DNA from: an uncultured Verrucomicrobiales bacterium | Lineage (GTDB): Bacteria > Verrucomicrobiota > Verrucomicrobiia > Verrucomicrobiales > Akkermansiaceae | DNA length: 64,000 bases | Assembly: GCA_937928735.1 (NCBI GenBank) | Contig: CALFVF010000025.1 | Location: 1-64,000 of the forward strand | Direction of reading: 5' to 3' | In this document: positions 19,578 to 29,332 of the stretch, one piece after another | Layout of the letters: the number at the start of each line of letters is the position of its first letter | Position numbering within the stretch: position 1 is the stretch's first letter | Program-made: the position numbers and the translations under genes | Notes under the pieces: generated by a model | Seen by the model: the letters and a program-made list of their open reading frames with translations, nothing else | Database searches by the model: none | What the model was told of the DNA's origin: nothing

Positions 19578-21062
19578 ATGACTGCTCCCTTCCAAACACG
19601 ACAACACTGGTTTTATTTACCTCTCAGCATACTAGGCGTCTACTCTTCCTTCCCCACAGAGGGTATGGCACAGGATTTGATCTCATTGGAACAAAGCGCT
19701 GAGGATGAGATTACTCTTCGCTGGAGTGGTGGTTTTTCGCTGTTTTCTTCATCCGATTTATCGACTTGGAACGAAGTGGCTGGAGCTACGAGTCCTTTTA
19801 GCGTTTCTACCAAAGCTGCCTCCAGCGAGTTTTACCAGCTCCTACTCACCCCAGCAGCGACTAGCTTAGACATCCCAACAGGAATCTACACTGCAGGGAC
19901 TGGGCAGATTCCATTAGCTGGTACCCTCTCTCCTACCTTTAGCCGCACTGAGGGCTTAAGTGTTCGTGTTGGTACGCAAGAAGCAGAGATTATTCGTGGT
20001 GAAGATGGCTCTGTGCAATTTCGTTTTGAAAACCTTCCTCTAGCTCTTGGTTCTAACTCACTCACAGTCGAGGTTAGTAATGCTACAGGTACCGTTGAGA
20101 CATTAGACTTTGATGTCACGTTTGATCCGATTGTTGCCAACAATGTGGTAACTGATGAGCAATACGCCTACGCTGCACTAGGTGGTGAGGGTATCGCTAT
20201 TATGGATCTTCAGACTCGTAATTATACGGTATTGGCTCCGCCTAGCCCTAGTGATAGTGTGGATGATATTTCTCTGGATGGTGATGTTCTTTTCACTATG
20301 GATGCGACAGGTAGTGATTTTCTATCTTCTATCAATGTCGCAGACCCTCTGAGTCCTACTTTAGCCTCAGGCCCCGTAGCTCTCACTGCCGATGTGTTCT
20401 CTGGTGTTTCCGCAGCCAATGGCCGAGTCGTCGTCTCAGGGGGGACGAGTCTTCTGACATCTAGAAGCTACAGCCCAACTGGAGTCTTAGCGAATGATGT
20501 CGCCTCAATGGATCTAGGTATCGGCCAGCCAGATGTGCTCATTGCGCCAGATGGAGAATTAGCTTACGTTTCCACTGATTTTTTTGGTACGTTTAACGGA
20601 CAGACATTCGGCATCACGACACTCGACTTAACAAATAGCCCACTAAATATCGTTTCTCGAACTGGCCTTGTTGGTGCTGGATTCTCCGCGGGGTTTCAAG
20701 CTCCTGCGAATTTCCCGATCGAAAGTGCGATTTCTGGTGCGACTCTTGTCGTCGCCCACGGTGGAGGGCTCTCAATACTCAATGCGGCTGACGGCGCGCT
20801 ACAAAATACGATTCCTGCCGCAGCTCTGGGCTTCTCTGCCGTTAATGTTGATATCGTCGATCAAATAGCCTTTGTCATAGGTCTAGCACCTAGCGGTTCT
20901 TCGATGCTGGCACAGATCGACCTCACAAATCCATCTACTCCACCTGCCATACAAACTCTCAGTGGTGTCACTTCTGCCACTGGTGTAGACGCAAATGATG
21001 ATTTCATTGTCATCGCGGCCAATGCAAACGGCCTACAGGTCATTGAGCGTAGCTCTGAATGA
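19578..21062 (+). CDS. Secreted hypothetical protein with LVIVD/beta-propeller-like repeats
   Basis: Repeats such as YAYAALGGEGIAIMDLQTRN and QIAFVIGLAPSGSSMLAQIDLTNPS. Confidence 0.6.
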   Translation: MTAPFQTRQHWFYLPLSILGVYSSFPTEGMAQDLISLEQSAEDEITLRWSGGFSLFSSSDLSTWNEVAGATSPFSVSTKAASSEFYQLLLTPAATSLDIPTGIYTAGTGQIPLAGTLSPTFSRTEGLSVRVGTQEAEIIRGEDGSVQFRFENLPLALGSNSLTVEVSNATGTVETLDFDVTFDPIVANNVVTDEQYAYAALGGEGIAIMDLQTRNYTVLAPPSPSDSVDDISLDGDVLFTMDATGSDFLSSINVADPLSPTLASGPVALTADVFSGVSAANGRVVVSGGTSLLTSRSYSPTGVLANDVASMDLGIGQPDVLIAPDGELAYVSTDFFGTFNGQTFGITTLDLTNSPLNIVSRTGLVGAGFSAGFQAPANFPIESAISGATLVVAHGGGLSILNAADGALQNTIPAAALGFSAVNVDIVDQIAFVIGLAPSGSSMLAQIDLTNPSTPPAIQTLSGVTSATGVDANDDFIVIAANANGLQVIERSSE

Positions 21063-21064
21063 AA

Positions 21065-22216
21065 CTAATCTTTAAGAAACGCGGCTTCTGTACGATGTCG
21101 GATTAGCCGACTCGTCCACAGTAGCCAGCCTAGAGTGAGAGTGAGGGTCACAGACATTGTTAGAACCCACTGCATTAAGGTCAAACTCCCCTCAACGGCT
21201 GCTCGTAGCGCTAAGGCGACATTGAGCACTGGAACCCACACCAGAGAATTGCTGTACTCCACTCCGGGTAGTGTACTGTACATGAGTATTAGGGCGACAA
21301 AGAGCAGCATCAGACTTCCACGCATGTGAGCTTCTTTGATCGTCTTTGCCCTTAGTGATAGGCTCAGAAGTGCTGAGGCAAAAAAACCAATCACACTGAG
21401 CACTAAACTCAGAGAACTCAAAATTAGGCGGCTATCTAACTCAATATTGCCTACACCGCTGATGGAAGTACCAAGTGCAATGAGTGTCCCCATGCCAATC
21501 ATCGTCGCTAGGACTGAGAGTACCCCCATGAGTATCACATGTACTAACTTACCGAGCACGATAGAACTCAGCTCTGCGGGTGTCGCTAAAAGAGCCTCTA
21601 AGGTCCCTCTTTCTTTCTCACCAGCCCCCGTATCAATAGCGACAGAAAGACAACCTGTGAATGCCAAGAAGACAATAAAATAAGCTCCCACACCCCCCCA
21701 GCGACTACCTGCACTCTCGCGCACTGTAGCTTGATTATGCCACTGCACGGACAGAGGTTCGATAAAACCCTGGTCAAGTCCTTTTTCTGTTAGGCGTTTT
21801 TTAATCAGTTTCTTCTCAATGTCTGAGAGTACTTTCTGCACTCGATTCCGAGCAAAATCCCCTTGGGCTGTATCTCTATAATAAATCTCTATGGGAAAAT
21901 GATTGTATGATTTCTCCTCGACATGGACAAAGAAAGAAAACCTATCTCGCTGCTCCAGAGAATCCACAGTGACCCAGTCTACACCTTCTGCTTCTGGAAA
22001 CACAATACTATCTGACTGATTCCACACTCCGATTTTGAGAGGCTTACTCGACTCTTTTTGGATTTGATCATGCTGCATCCAGCCTGTGAGACCGAGCATC
22101 GCAGGATAGAAGACAAGAGGTACAATCAGAGTTAAAAAGAGAGCACGCTTGTCTCTGAGAGCTTCTCTAATTTCTTTCTTCCAGCTCGCAAGAAGAATAG
22201 CCAATGAGATCTTCAT
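21065..22216 (-). CDS. ABC-2 type transporter permease (NatB-like)
   Basis: N-terminal KKEIREALRDKRALFLTLIVP; GAGEKERGTLEALLATP; 4-nt overlap with upstream ATPase gene. Confidence 0.85.
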   Translation of the reverse strand: MKISLAILLASWKKEIREALRDKRALFLTLIVPLVFYPAMLGLTGWMQHDQIQKESSKPLKIGVWNQSDSIVFPEAEGVDWVTVDSLEQRDRFSFFVHVEEKSYNHFPIEIYYRDTAQGDFARNRVQKVLSDIEKKLIKKRLTEKGLDQGFIEPLSVQWHNQATVRESAGSRWGGVGAYFIVFLAFTGCLSVAIDTGAGEKERGTLEALLATPAELSSIVLGKLVHVILMGVLSVLATMIGMGTLIALGTSISGVGNIELDSRLILSSLSLVLSVIGFFASALLSLSLRAKTIKEAHMRGSLMLLFVALILMYSTLPGVEYSNSLVWVPVLNVALALRAAVEGSLTLMQWVLTMSVTLTLTLGWLLWTSRLIRHRTEAAFLKD

Positions 22217-22971
22217 GCAGCACCCCCTTCTTTCTCGAATTCATGCAGCATCCGCACAAACTCTTCTTCTAGACTCGCGGCGCTCTGCTGCTCCTTTAGC
22301 TGCTGGTAGCTCCCCTCATAGACCGGTGAGCCTTTATGAATCATCACGACATCATCGGCTAGGAGGGAGACCTCACCCATAATGTGGGTCGAAAAAAGCA
22401 CTGTTTTCCCCGCGTCACGGCATGCTTTCACAATATCCATGAGAGTCTGCGCCGCTAAGACGTCCAGTCCCGCAGTCGCCTCATCAAACACCACTACAGC
22501 TGGATCATGGATCAAAGTGCGCGCAATCATGATGCGCTGGCGCTGCCCCATCGATAACTTCCCTGCGACCCGATCCACAAAGGAATGCATTTCTAAAGTC
22601 TCTATGAGAGTCTCCATACGAGTGGCTAAATACTCATCTCCCAGTGCATAGAGTTTTCCAAAATAGGCTAAAGTCTCACGCGCTGTTAACTTATCATGCA
22701 GCTTTGCTGACCCTGTCAGAAAACCGATCTGCTCCCTCACCTTTAGGCTATCTCTGGTAGTATCAAAGCCACAGACCTGCACTTCTCCCTCATCTGGCTG
22801 GAGAAGTGTCGCCATCATTCTTAGCAACGTCGTTTTCCCTGAGCCGTTTGGCCCAAGCAGGGCTAGCACCTTGCCGGGCTGCGCCTGAAAGCTGACGCCT
22901 TTGAGCGCCTTCACTGCCTCTTTACGGCGTTTAGGAGTGTAGGTTTTATGAACATTCTCGACTTTGATCAC
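22213..22971 (-). CDS. ABC transporter ATP-binding protein (NatA-like)
   Basis: LLGPNGSGKTTLLRM Walker A; LSMGQRQR signature; VVFDEATAGLD. Confidence 0.92.
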   Translation of the reverse strand: MIKVENVHKTYTPKRRKEAVKALKGVSFQAQPGKVLALLGPNGSGKTTLLRMMATLLQPDEGEVQVCGFDTTRDSLKVREQIGFLTGSAKLHDKLTARETLAYFGKLYALGDEYLATRMETLIETLEMHSFVDRVAGKLSMGQRQRIMIARTLIHDPAVVVFDEATAGLDVLAAQTLMDIVKACRDAGKTVLFSTHIMGEVSLLADDVVMIHKGSPVYEGSYQQLKEQQSAASLEEEFVRMLHEFEKEGGAA

Positions 22972-23054
22972 GGTAGTACGCTAATGGCTTTTCCCACGAA
23001 GACCACAAGAATCGAATCTCCCTATTCACTCGCTCAATCAGACAATAATCTGAG

Positions 23055-23909
23055 TTGAACCCGATCCCCCTTTCGCTCGTATTTCACCATTTGACATCAC
23101 TCCCTAGAGCCCGCATCTTCTCTAAGATGCTACAGCGATTAATCACCTGCTTTTTATTCTCAGCCGCGCTGCTAAGGGCTGAAGAAAGGCTTTCTGCTCC
23201 TACTTCAGAAGTGTTGCCCACCACTGAAAAGCCAGAGACTACAGTAGAAGCAAAGAATGAGATAAAGGTAGACGCTAAACAGCTATCTAGTGAGATCAAA
23301 CAACTGCCCAATGGTCAGTTCCAGCTCGGCCAAATCACCTTTGACGCCCAGAGCAGAGAAATCTCTTTTCCGGCACGGGTGGAGCAAACTCGCGCGATCA
23401 TCGAGTATGTGCTGGTTTTATCCAAAGGGAAGATCCACGAATCACTCTTTGTCACAGACATCACGCCCTCCCAGCTCAACGTCGTCCTTAAGCTTCTTAA
23501 CTACAAGGAATCCAAGGAACTATTCCCCATCATCACAGAAGCTCAAGCGGGTGAGCAGCTCCATGAAGTGCCTCTAGAAACTCGTAAGCAAGCGCGACTC
23601 GAAGTCTTTGTCACCCTACAAAACCCACGAAGAACTCTCGCTCTCCACGAACTCATCACTCACAACCACACCAAGGCCGACATGACGCCAACAGACTATG
23701 TCAATGGTGGTTCTTATCTAGAAAACGGCACCTACTTAGCGGATCGAAACGGTGATATTATCGCCCTACTCACAGACTCTGCCGCCATGCTCAACTACCC
23801 AGGTGAAGACAGACTCGATGACACCCTCTGGGTGCCTAACACAAAACGCCTGCCAGAATACGGCAGCCCCGTCACCATCACGCTAAAGCCATCTAAGCGC
23901 CCAATTTAG
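23055..23909 (+). CDS. YdjY domain-containing protein
   Basis: PNGQFQLGQITFDAQSREISFPARVEQTRAIIEYVLVLSKGKIHESLFVTD resembles YdjY proteins. Confidence 0.6.
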   Translation: MNPIPLSLVFHHLTSLPRARIFSKMLQRLITCFLFSAALLRAEERLSAPTSEVLPTTEKPETTVEAKNEIKVDAKQLSSEIKQLPNGQFQLGQITFDAQSREISFPARVEQTRAIIEYVLVLSKGKIHESLFVTDITPSQLNVVLKLLNYKESKELFPIITEAQAGEQLHEVPLETRKQARLEVFVTLQNPRRTLALHELITHNHTKADMTPTDYVNGGSYLENGTYLADRNGDIIALLTDSAAMLNYPGEDRLDDTLWVPNTKRLPEYGSPVTITLKPSKRPI

Positions 23910-23910
23910 A

Positions 23911-25119
23911 ATGATCATCTCTCACACAATGAAATCTCCTAGCTTACTTCTCACATCTCTTTGCCTCGTGCTCGCTAGCTCGCCAATCAGCCCAGCACAA
24001 GAGAATAGCACCCCTGTGACAAAGCAGCAACTCCAGCAGCAAAGCTCAGCCTATCTTTCAATCAAGTTAGAAATCGAGCGTGCGATAGAGAAGGGGAATA
24101 AATACTTAGCCACTCAGCAAAACCCCGCTGGATACTGGGGCAATGAAACGACCCCTGCCTATACGGCTCTCGCAGCGACTGCCGCCGTAGTCGCTCCTCC
24201 TGCGACACTTGGAAACACTCCCCCTCCTCATATCCAAAAGGCCTATCAATGGCTACTTAGTCAGCAAAAACCAGACGGTGGTATTTATGGCAAAGGCCTC
24301 GCCACCTATAATACCTCTCTATCAGTCACCGCTCTCGTAGCCTCTGATCAGAAGGAGCACCATGAAGCGATTCTCAAAGCACGACGCTTTCTCATTAACC
24401 TACAGGCAGACTGGGACACACCTGGCACCACAGATAATGTCATGGATGGAGGTATTGGCTACGGGGGGACTTATCCCCACTCGGATATGTCTAACACCTA
24501 TCTCTCTATCGAGGCACTAAAGGCCTCTGAATTGATCGCGAAAGATGGTGATTACGGTTCCCAGCCAGATCTGAACTGGGAGGCGGCACTGCAGTTTATC
24601 TCCCGCACGCAGAACCTAGAGTCTACCAATGACCAGCCGGGCATTGATAATGACGGAGGATTTGTCTATTTCCCCGGTAACTCAAAGGCGGGTACACGGA
24701 CAAAAGAAGATGGGAAAACTGCCCTACGCTCCTATGGTTCTATGTCCTACGCTGGCTTACTCTCCTTCATCTATGCTGATCTAGATATCCATGACCCACG
24801 TGTGATTGCGGTGAAGCAGTGGCTCGCTGAAAACTACACACTAGAGGAGAACCCAGGTCTCGGTGCTCAAGGCCTCTATTACTACTACCATGTGATGGCC
24901 AAGGCACTAAGTGCAGCACAGATACAGCAGCTCTCGACAGCAGACGGCCGCATGATTGACTGGCGCCAGCAGCTCGCTGTGAAAATCCTCACTAGCCAGC
25001 GTGAAGATGGTTCATGGGTGAATGAGAACTCACGCTGGTGGGAAAATGAGCCCGAGCTCGTCACGTCTTACGCTGTTCTTACACTCGCTCAGATCTATGC
25101 GGCGATGCCCACGGAGTGA
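23911..25119 (+). CDS. Prenyltransferase/squalene cyclase repeat-like secreted protein
   Basis: Signal peptide; QNPAGYWG, QQKPDGGIYG, SQREDGSWVNE QW-like repeats. Confidence 0.8.
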   Translation: MIISHTMKSPSLLLTSLCLVLASSPISPAQENSTPVTKQQLQQQSSAYLSIKLEIERAIEKGNKYLATQQNPAGYWGNETTPAYTALAATAAVVAPPATLGNTPPPHIQKAYQWLLSQQKPDGGIYGKGLATYNTSLSVTALVASDQKEHHEAILKARRFLINLQADWDTPGTTDNVMDGGIGYGGTYPHSDMSNTYLSIEALKASELIAKDGDYGSQPDLNWEAALQFISRTQNLESTNDQPGIDNDGGFVYFPGNSKAGTRTKEDGKTALRSYGSMSYAGLLSFIYADLDIHDPRVIAVKQWLAENYTLEENPGLGAQGLYYYYHVMAKALSAAQIQQLSTADGRMIDWRQQLAVKILTSQREDGSWVNENSRWWENEPELVTSYAVLTLAQIYAAMPTE

Positions 25120-25137
25120 ACCCCACAAACACCATTG

Positions 25138-26271
25138 TTAGAATAACTGCTTCACATAACTCTCCATCTCTTCCTCCTTCTCCTCAAGTGCCTTCACTAG
25201 TGCTAACTGATTGCGACAGCGCACTAAGTTATGCTCTGGGTATTGCACCGGGAAGTACTGATCTCCGTCGAGATAATCTGTGAGAAACCGAATGGCTAGC
25301 TCAAGGGTGATCACACGAATAGCTCGAACAAGATTTTCCTTTTCCACCCTTGTCAGTGAGGGACAGCCTTGCAGAAAGCCACGGCAGAGTGCCTGAAAAA
25401 TAGGAAGCCGCACCTCGACTCGGCTCAAATCTGGCTCATCCTCAGCAGCAGGACTGACAGAAGCTCTCGCTAAGTCACCAAAGTCGTAGAGAGAAAGCCC
25501 CGGCATCACAGTATCAAGATCGATCACACAAACTGCTTCTCCAGAACTGCGAGAGAGCATCACGTTATTGATCTTTGTGTCATTGTGGGTCACTCGCTCA
25601 GGGAGTGACTTAGAGTCTCGTAGATTTTGTAAAGACGCACAGATTGACTCTCTAACAAGAATCACCTCTATCTCTGCTTTCGCCAGCTCGACACGGGATG
25701 ACTCATCACGCTTGATACTCACGCGGAGTGTGCTCAGACGTTTTGGGGTATGATGGAAGTCTGGAATGACCTCGTAGAGGGCACTCGCATCAAGACTTGC
25801 GACATTCTCTAGAAATTCTCCATAGCCCTTTGCCGCAGCATAAGCCTGGTCTTCATTCTCCACCACATCTACTGTATAAGCATCTTCTATGCAATTATAA
25901 CAACGCCAGTAACCACCACTGTGGTCGATAGCATAGGCTAAGCCCTCACTCGTCGAGAAAAGTTTGAGCTTCTGTTTTCCTGCCAGAATAGTCTGAGCTC
26001 CGATATGTTCTGTGACGAGTTTCACATTCTCTATGACACGAACTGGCTCAGAGAAGACCTCACCATTGAGTTTCTGTAAAATATAGCCCCTCACATTACC
26101 TCTACTAGTGAGTTCTACTTTGTAGGTGCGATTCATTAGCCCAATTTCGAGAGTCTCCCAGTTCTGCATATCACCTTCTAGCTGAAAACGGGCGCACAAT
26201 TCAGAGAGCCACAGCTCAGTGTCGACGTTTTGTTGATCCATCCCTGTCGATGCTCTCTCCTTATGACTCAT
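25138..26271 (-). CDS. Phosphotransferase (APH/choline-kinase fold; N-acetylhexosamine kinase-like)
   Basis: VTHNDTKINNVMLS catalytic loop; CVIDLDTVMPG; N-terminal GLMNRTYKVEL...YILQKLN. Confidence 0.78.
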   Translation of the reverse strand: MSHKERASTGMDQQNVDTELWLSELCARFQLEGDMQNWETLEIGLMNRTYKVELTSRGNVRGYILQKLNGEVFSEPVRVIENVKLVTEHIGAQTILAGKQKLKLFSTSEGLAYAIDHSGGYWRCYNCIEDAYTVDVVENEDQAYAAAKGYGEFLENVASLDASALYEVIPDFHHTPKRLSTLRVSIKRDESSRVELAKAEIEVILVRESICASLQNLRDSKSLPERVTHNDTKINNVMLSRSSGEAVCVIDLDTVMPGLSLYDFGDLARASVSPAAEDEPDLSRVEVRLPIFQALCRGFLQGCPSLTRVEKENLVRAIRVITLELAIRFLTDYLDGDQYFPVQYPEHNLVRCRNQLALVKALEEKEEEMESYVKQLF

Positions 26272-26407
26272 TCATCCCATGCTTTCACCCTCTCGCTAGG
26301 AGTTCAAACCATTTCAGCATCAGATATTTCTAAATCACCAACATCGACCTATGTGACTTGCTTCATCCACCCTCTGGGGCTTAGCCTCTCTGAGAATCTC
26401 CTAGATT

Positions 26408-27028
26408 ATGCCTTTACCTTTTTCCAACAAGTACGCGCAAGCCGACCTCAGAGTGCTCAAGCAAGTCCTGCTCCCCATGTTTGCGGAGCAGCTCCCGAAG
26501 CACTCCCAGCAACTCCAGCTTCTCAATATCGCCTGTGGTCGTGCGGATGAGACAGGTATTCTGGCAGAAATTCTCGCGCAATTTGCTGATTCTGTGGAAA
26601 TCACAGGTGTGGATATTCGCCGGCCAGAGATCAGTGAAGCGAACACTCGATGGAGGCCCTCAAAAATCGCAGATTGCCGATTTCTTGTGCATGATGCGAG
26701 TCAGCTCGACCATATCAAGGAGCTCGACGGCCCTTATGACATCGTGATGATGCGCCACCAAAACTACTGGAATGGCGCGGAAGTCTGGCACAAGATCTAC
26801 GATCAGGCACTCCACCGTGTAAAACCCACCGGCATACTTGCAATCACCTCCTATTTTGATAAAGAACACCACCAGGCACTACAGGCCATTAGCGGCCTAG
26901 GCGGCCATCTACTCCAGTCCTCTAAAAATCCATTTTCAAGACCGCTCAATGACGCTCCCAATAAATCTGTGGATCGCCACCTCGCCCTCTTCTCCACCTC
27001 AGTCCCTGAGAATCTGATTCAGGTGTAA
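26408..27028 (+). CDS. Class I SAM-dependent methyltransferase-like protein
   Basis: LLNIACGRADETGIL motif I; VEITGVDIR; Rossmann-like pattern. Confidence 0.65.
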   Translation: MPLPFSNKYAQADLRVLKQVLLPMFAEQLPKHSQQLQLLNIACGRADETGILAEILAQFADSVEITGVDIRRPEISEANTRWRPSKIADCRFLVHDASQLDHIKELDGPYDIVMMRHQNYWNGAEVWHKIYDQALHRVKPTGILAITSYFDKEHHQALQAISGLGGHLLQSSKNPFSRPLNDAPNKSVDRHLALFSTSVPENLIQV

Positions 27029-27072
27029 GCTGAAATAACGATGGTTAGCTGCCCAAATAGGATTAATTAATT

Positions 27073-27417
27073 GTGATGACATACAGGGAACAACTTTGCA
27101 GCTTTCTTGAAACTGTTTCTTTAGCAAACGAGTTACTAAAATATGAGAAAGAGGTTGCGATAGCATACGTACCAATAGAGGTAGCAGAGCAGTTTTTCGA
27201 TATCTTCCGACCAAAAGAGATCAAATTTACTGATGAATTTAATCGAGACGAACTTATCGAAGTATCGATTTTTTCAGGTTACTTAGACATAGCTGTGAAT
27301 GCAGTAATAGCTGCCGAAAGCCCACCAATTAGTGAGGTTTTAAAGATTTTAAAATGGAGAGAAATGATGAAGAAGGCGCAGGCTCTGCTGCAGAGATTAA
27401 ATAGCAGTAATACTTGA
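27073..27417 (+). CDS. Small hypothetical protein
   Basis: Isolated 114-aa ORF with plausible composition and no recognised family. Confidence 0.4.
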   Translation: MMTYREQLCSFLETVSLANELLKYEKEVAIAYVPIEVAEQFFDIFRPKEIKFTDEFNRDELIEVSIFSGYLDIAVNAVIAAESPPISEVLKILKWREMMKKAQALLQRLNSSNT

Positions 27418-27584
27418 TACAAATAGTATGTATAACTCTGCATTCAATCTATGCTCCATTCCAAGTTCTTATTGTCTGATTATTTGGGTGTCATAAAGTG
27501 AATCTCCGCTCACTCACATGGTCATGGATATGAAATCTAAACCGCTCTATCAGTATCTTACTCTGTCGCAAATTTCAATGAAAA

Positions 27585-29264
27585 CTACTCAAGCTCGACT
27601 AGCACATAGTCACAAGCTGGGAGAAGCTCGATTTCCACCACCTCTGGATTCTCTCTCCCTAGCCATTCTCTCGCATGCGTGGGGATTTGCACTCTAATGT
27701 TCTCTAGTGCAGCACTCGGAGAGAGATTCACGACAACAAGTACCGCATCTCTCGACTCAGGGTCATGGCGTAAGAAGGCATAGAGCCAATGCCCACTATG
27801 AGTCTCCCCCTCTAGTCGCCCAAAGTCAGGGTTATCCTGGTTTGCGTAGTTTAGCCCATAGACATCACCCGCATCAAAGGCTGGGCGATTAAGTGCATGG
27901 AGCAGTTTCCCGTACCACGCGCGCAGAGCTTTCTGCTCACTCGATAGTTTTCCGCCATCATAGGCATGATCATTCACCCACTTTGCGAGCTCAGGGACAT
28001 TGGTGTAGTCAAAGATACTCGTGCGGCCATTATCTCCCGCGAAACCTTCACTGCCGATCGCAGGCTCTCCCACCTCTTGGCCATTGTAGAGCATCACAGG
28101 CCCTCGCCCTAGAGTATAAAGCAGAGCACTCACCGCCCTGCCAACTTGCGCGCCATGCCCTCCAAAATGCTGTGGGTTGGCGATTCTCACCTCATCGTGG
28201 TTCTCAGCGTAGCGCAGCATTTTATGAAGTCTGCACGCGTCCCAGAGAACATCATCAAGATCATTCGCCCATTTCCCCTCCTCATAAATCGCCTTCACGA
28301 GCTCATAGCTATCCCCATCGTATACGGCGTGGAACCCAGCTTCGAGGAGCGCATGGAGTATATTGTCTTCGGTAAGTTTCGCAGGGTCGCCATCATAGGC
28401 CTCTGCCATAAAGTACACGTCCTGAGATCTTTCCTTCGCTCTCTCAATTTGCCAGCTCCAGTACTCCACAGGAACCATGTGAGCCATATCACAGCGAAAG
28501 CCACCCACACCGAGTTCCTGCCAGTACGCTAGAATCGCGTCCATGGTTTTCCAAGTTCTCGGTACTGCCTCACAAGAGAGCCCCTCAAGGTGCTCAGTAT
28601 GACGCCCTTGGCGATAATCATGACCATAATTTAACTTCACAGTTTCGTACCAATCATGGCTCCCCGGAGTCCAGGTTGCTGCATTATTCCCCGTTACTCG
28701 GCCAATCTGGCTTTCCCCATCATACACACCATCTGGAAGTGTCAGGGGGGCAGAACCATGTGAGTCATCCAGGTAGAAAAAGTGATTATCACGGTGAAAG
28801 AAGTCTTCTGTCTGGTCTCCTTCACCAAACGAAAGTTCAGGTATCACATCACTGCCATAGGATCTCGCGACATGATTGGGAATGAAATCGATCAGCACAA
28901 CAAGCCCTACATCATGAGCACGCACCATGAGCTCAGAGAACTCCTCGATTCTATTCTCTACGTCTTGTGCTAAATCAGGACTGACATCAAAGTAGTCACG
29001 CACCGCGTATGGACTTCCCGCCCTCCCTTTGAGAATACTCTGGGGGTCTGCCTTTCTCCCTGGATAGTCTGTGCCACTGGCATGCTCAAGAATGCCCGTC
29101 AGCCAGACATGGGTAAAACCGAGAGCCTTGATCTCAGCGAGAGCTTTCTCTGAGATATCCACAAACTTCCCACAACCGTTCTCAAGCAGACTTCCATTGT
29201 GCACTTGATGCTTATTCACATTGCCAAAATGGCGCACCATGAGTTGATAAATTTTCTTCTTCAA
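27585..29264 (-). CDS. Alpha-amylase family (GH13) protein
   Basis: VVLIDFIPNHV, GFRCDMAHMV, FMAEAYD, AENHDEVR conserved GH13 regions. Confidence 0.88.
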   Translation of the reverse strand: MKKKIYQLMVRHFGNVNKHQVHNGSLLENGCGKFVDISEKALAEIKALGFTHVWLTGILEHASGTDYPGRKADPQSILKGRAGSPYAVRDYFDVSPDLAQDVENRIEEFSELMVRAHDVGLVVLIDFIPNHVARSYGSDVIPELSFGEGDQTEDFFHRDNHFFYLDDSHGSAPLTLPDGVYDGESQIGRVTGNNAATWTPGSHDWYETVKLNYGHDYRQGRHTEHLEGLSCEAVPRTWKTMDAILAYWQELGVGGFRCDMAHMVPVEYWSWQIERAKERSQDVYFMAEAYDGDPAKLTEDNILHALLEAGFHAVYDGDSYELVKAIYEEGKWANDLDDVLWDACRLHKMLRYAENHDEVRIANPQHFGGHGAQVGRAVSALLYTLGRGPVMLYNGQEVGEPAIGSEGFAGDNGRTSIFDYTNVPELAKWVNDHAYDGGKLSSEQKALRAWYGKLLHALNRPAFDAGDVYGLNYANQDNPDFGRLEGETHSGHWLYAFLRHDPESRDAVLVVVNLSPSAALENIRVQIPTHAREWLGRENPEVVEIELLPACDYVLVELE

Positions 29265-29332
29265 AATATATAATTTATTTAACTAATTCTTTAGCCTAAA
29301 GCGACTTACATCTATTTTTACATAGAAATCAC

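Noticed and set aside
28146-28532. Plus-strand ORFs inside the GH13 gene
   Set aside because: Antisense shadow ORFs with low-complexity composition.
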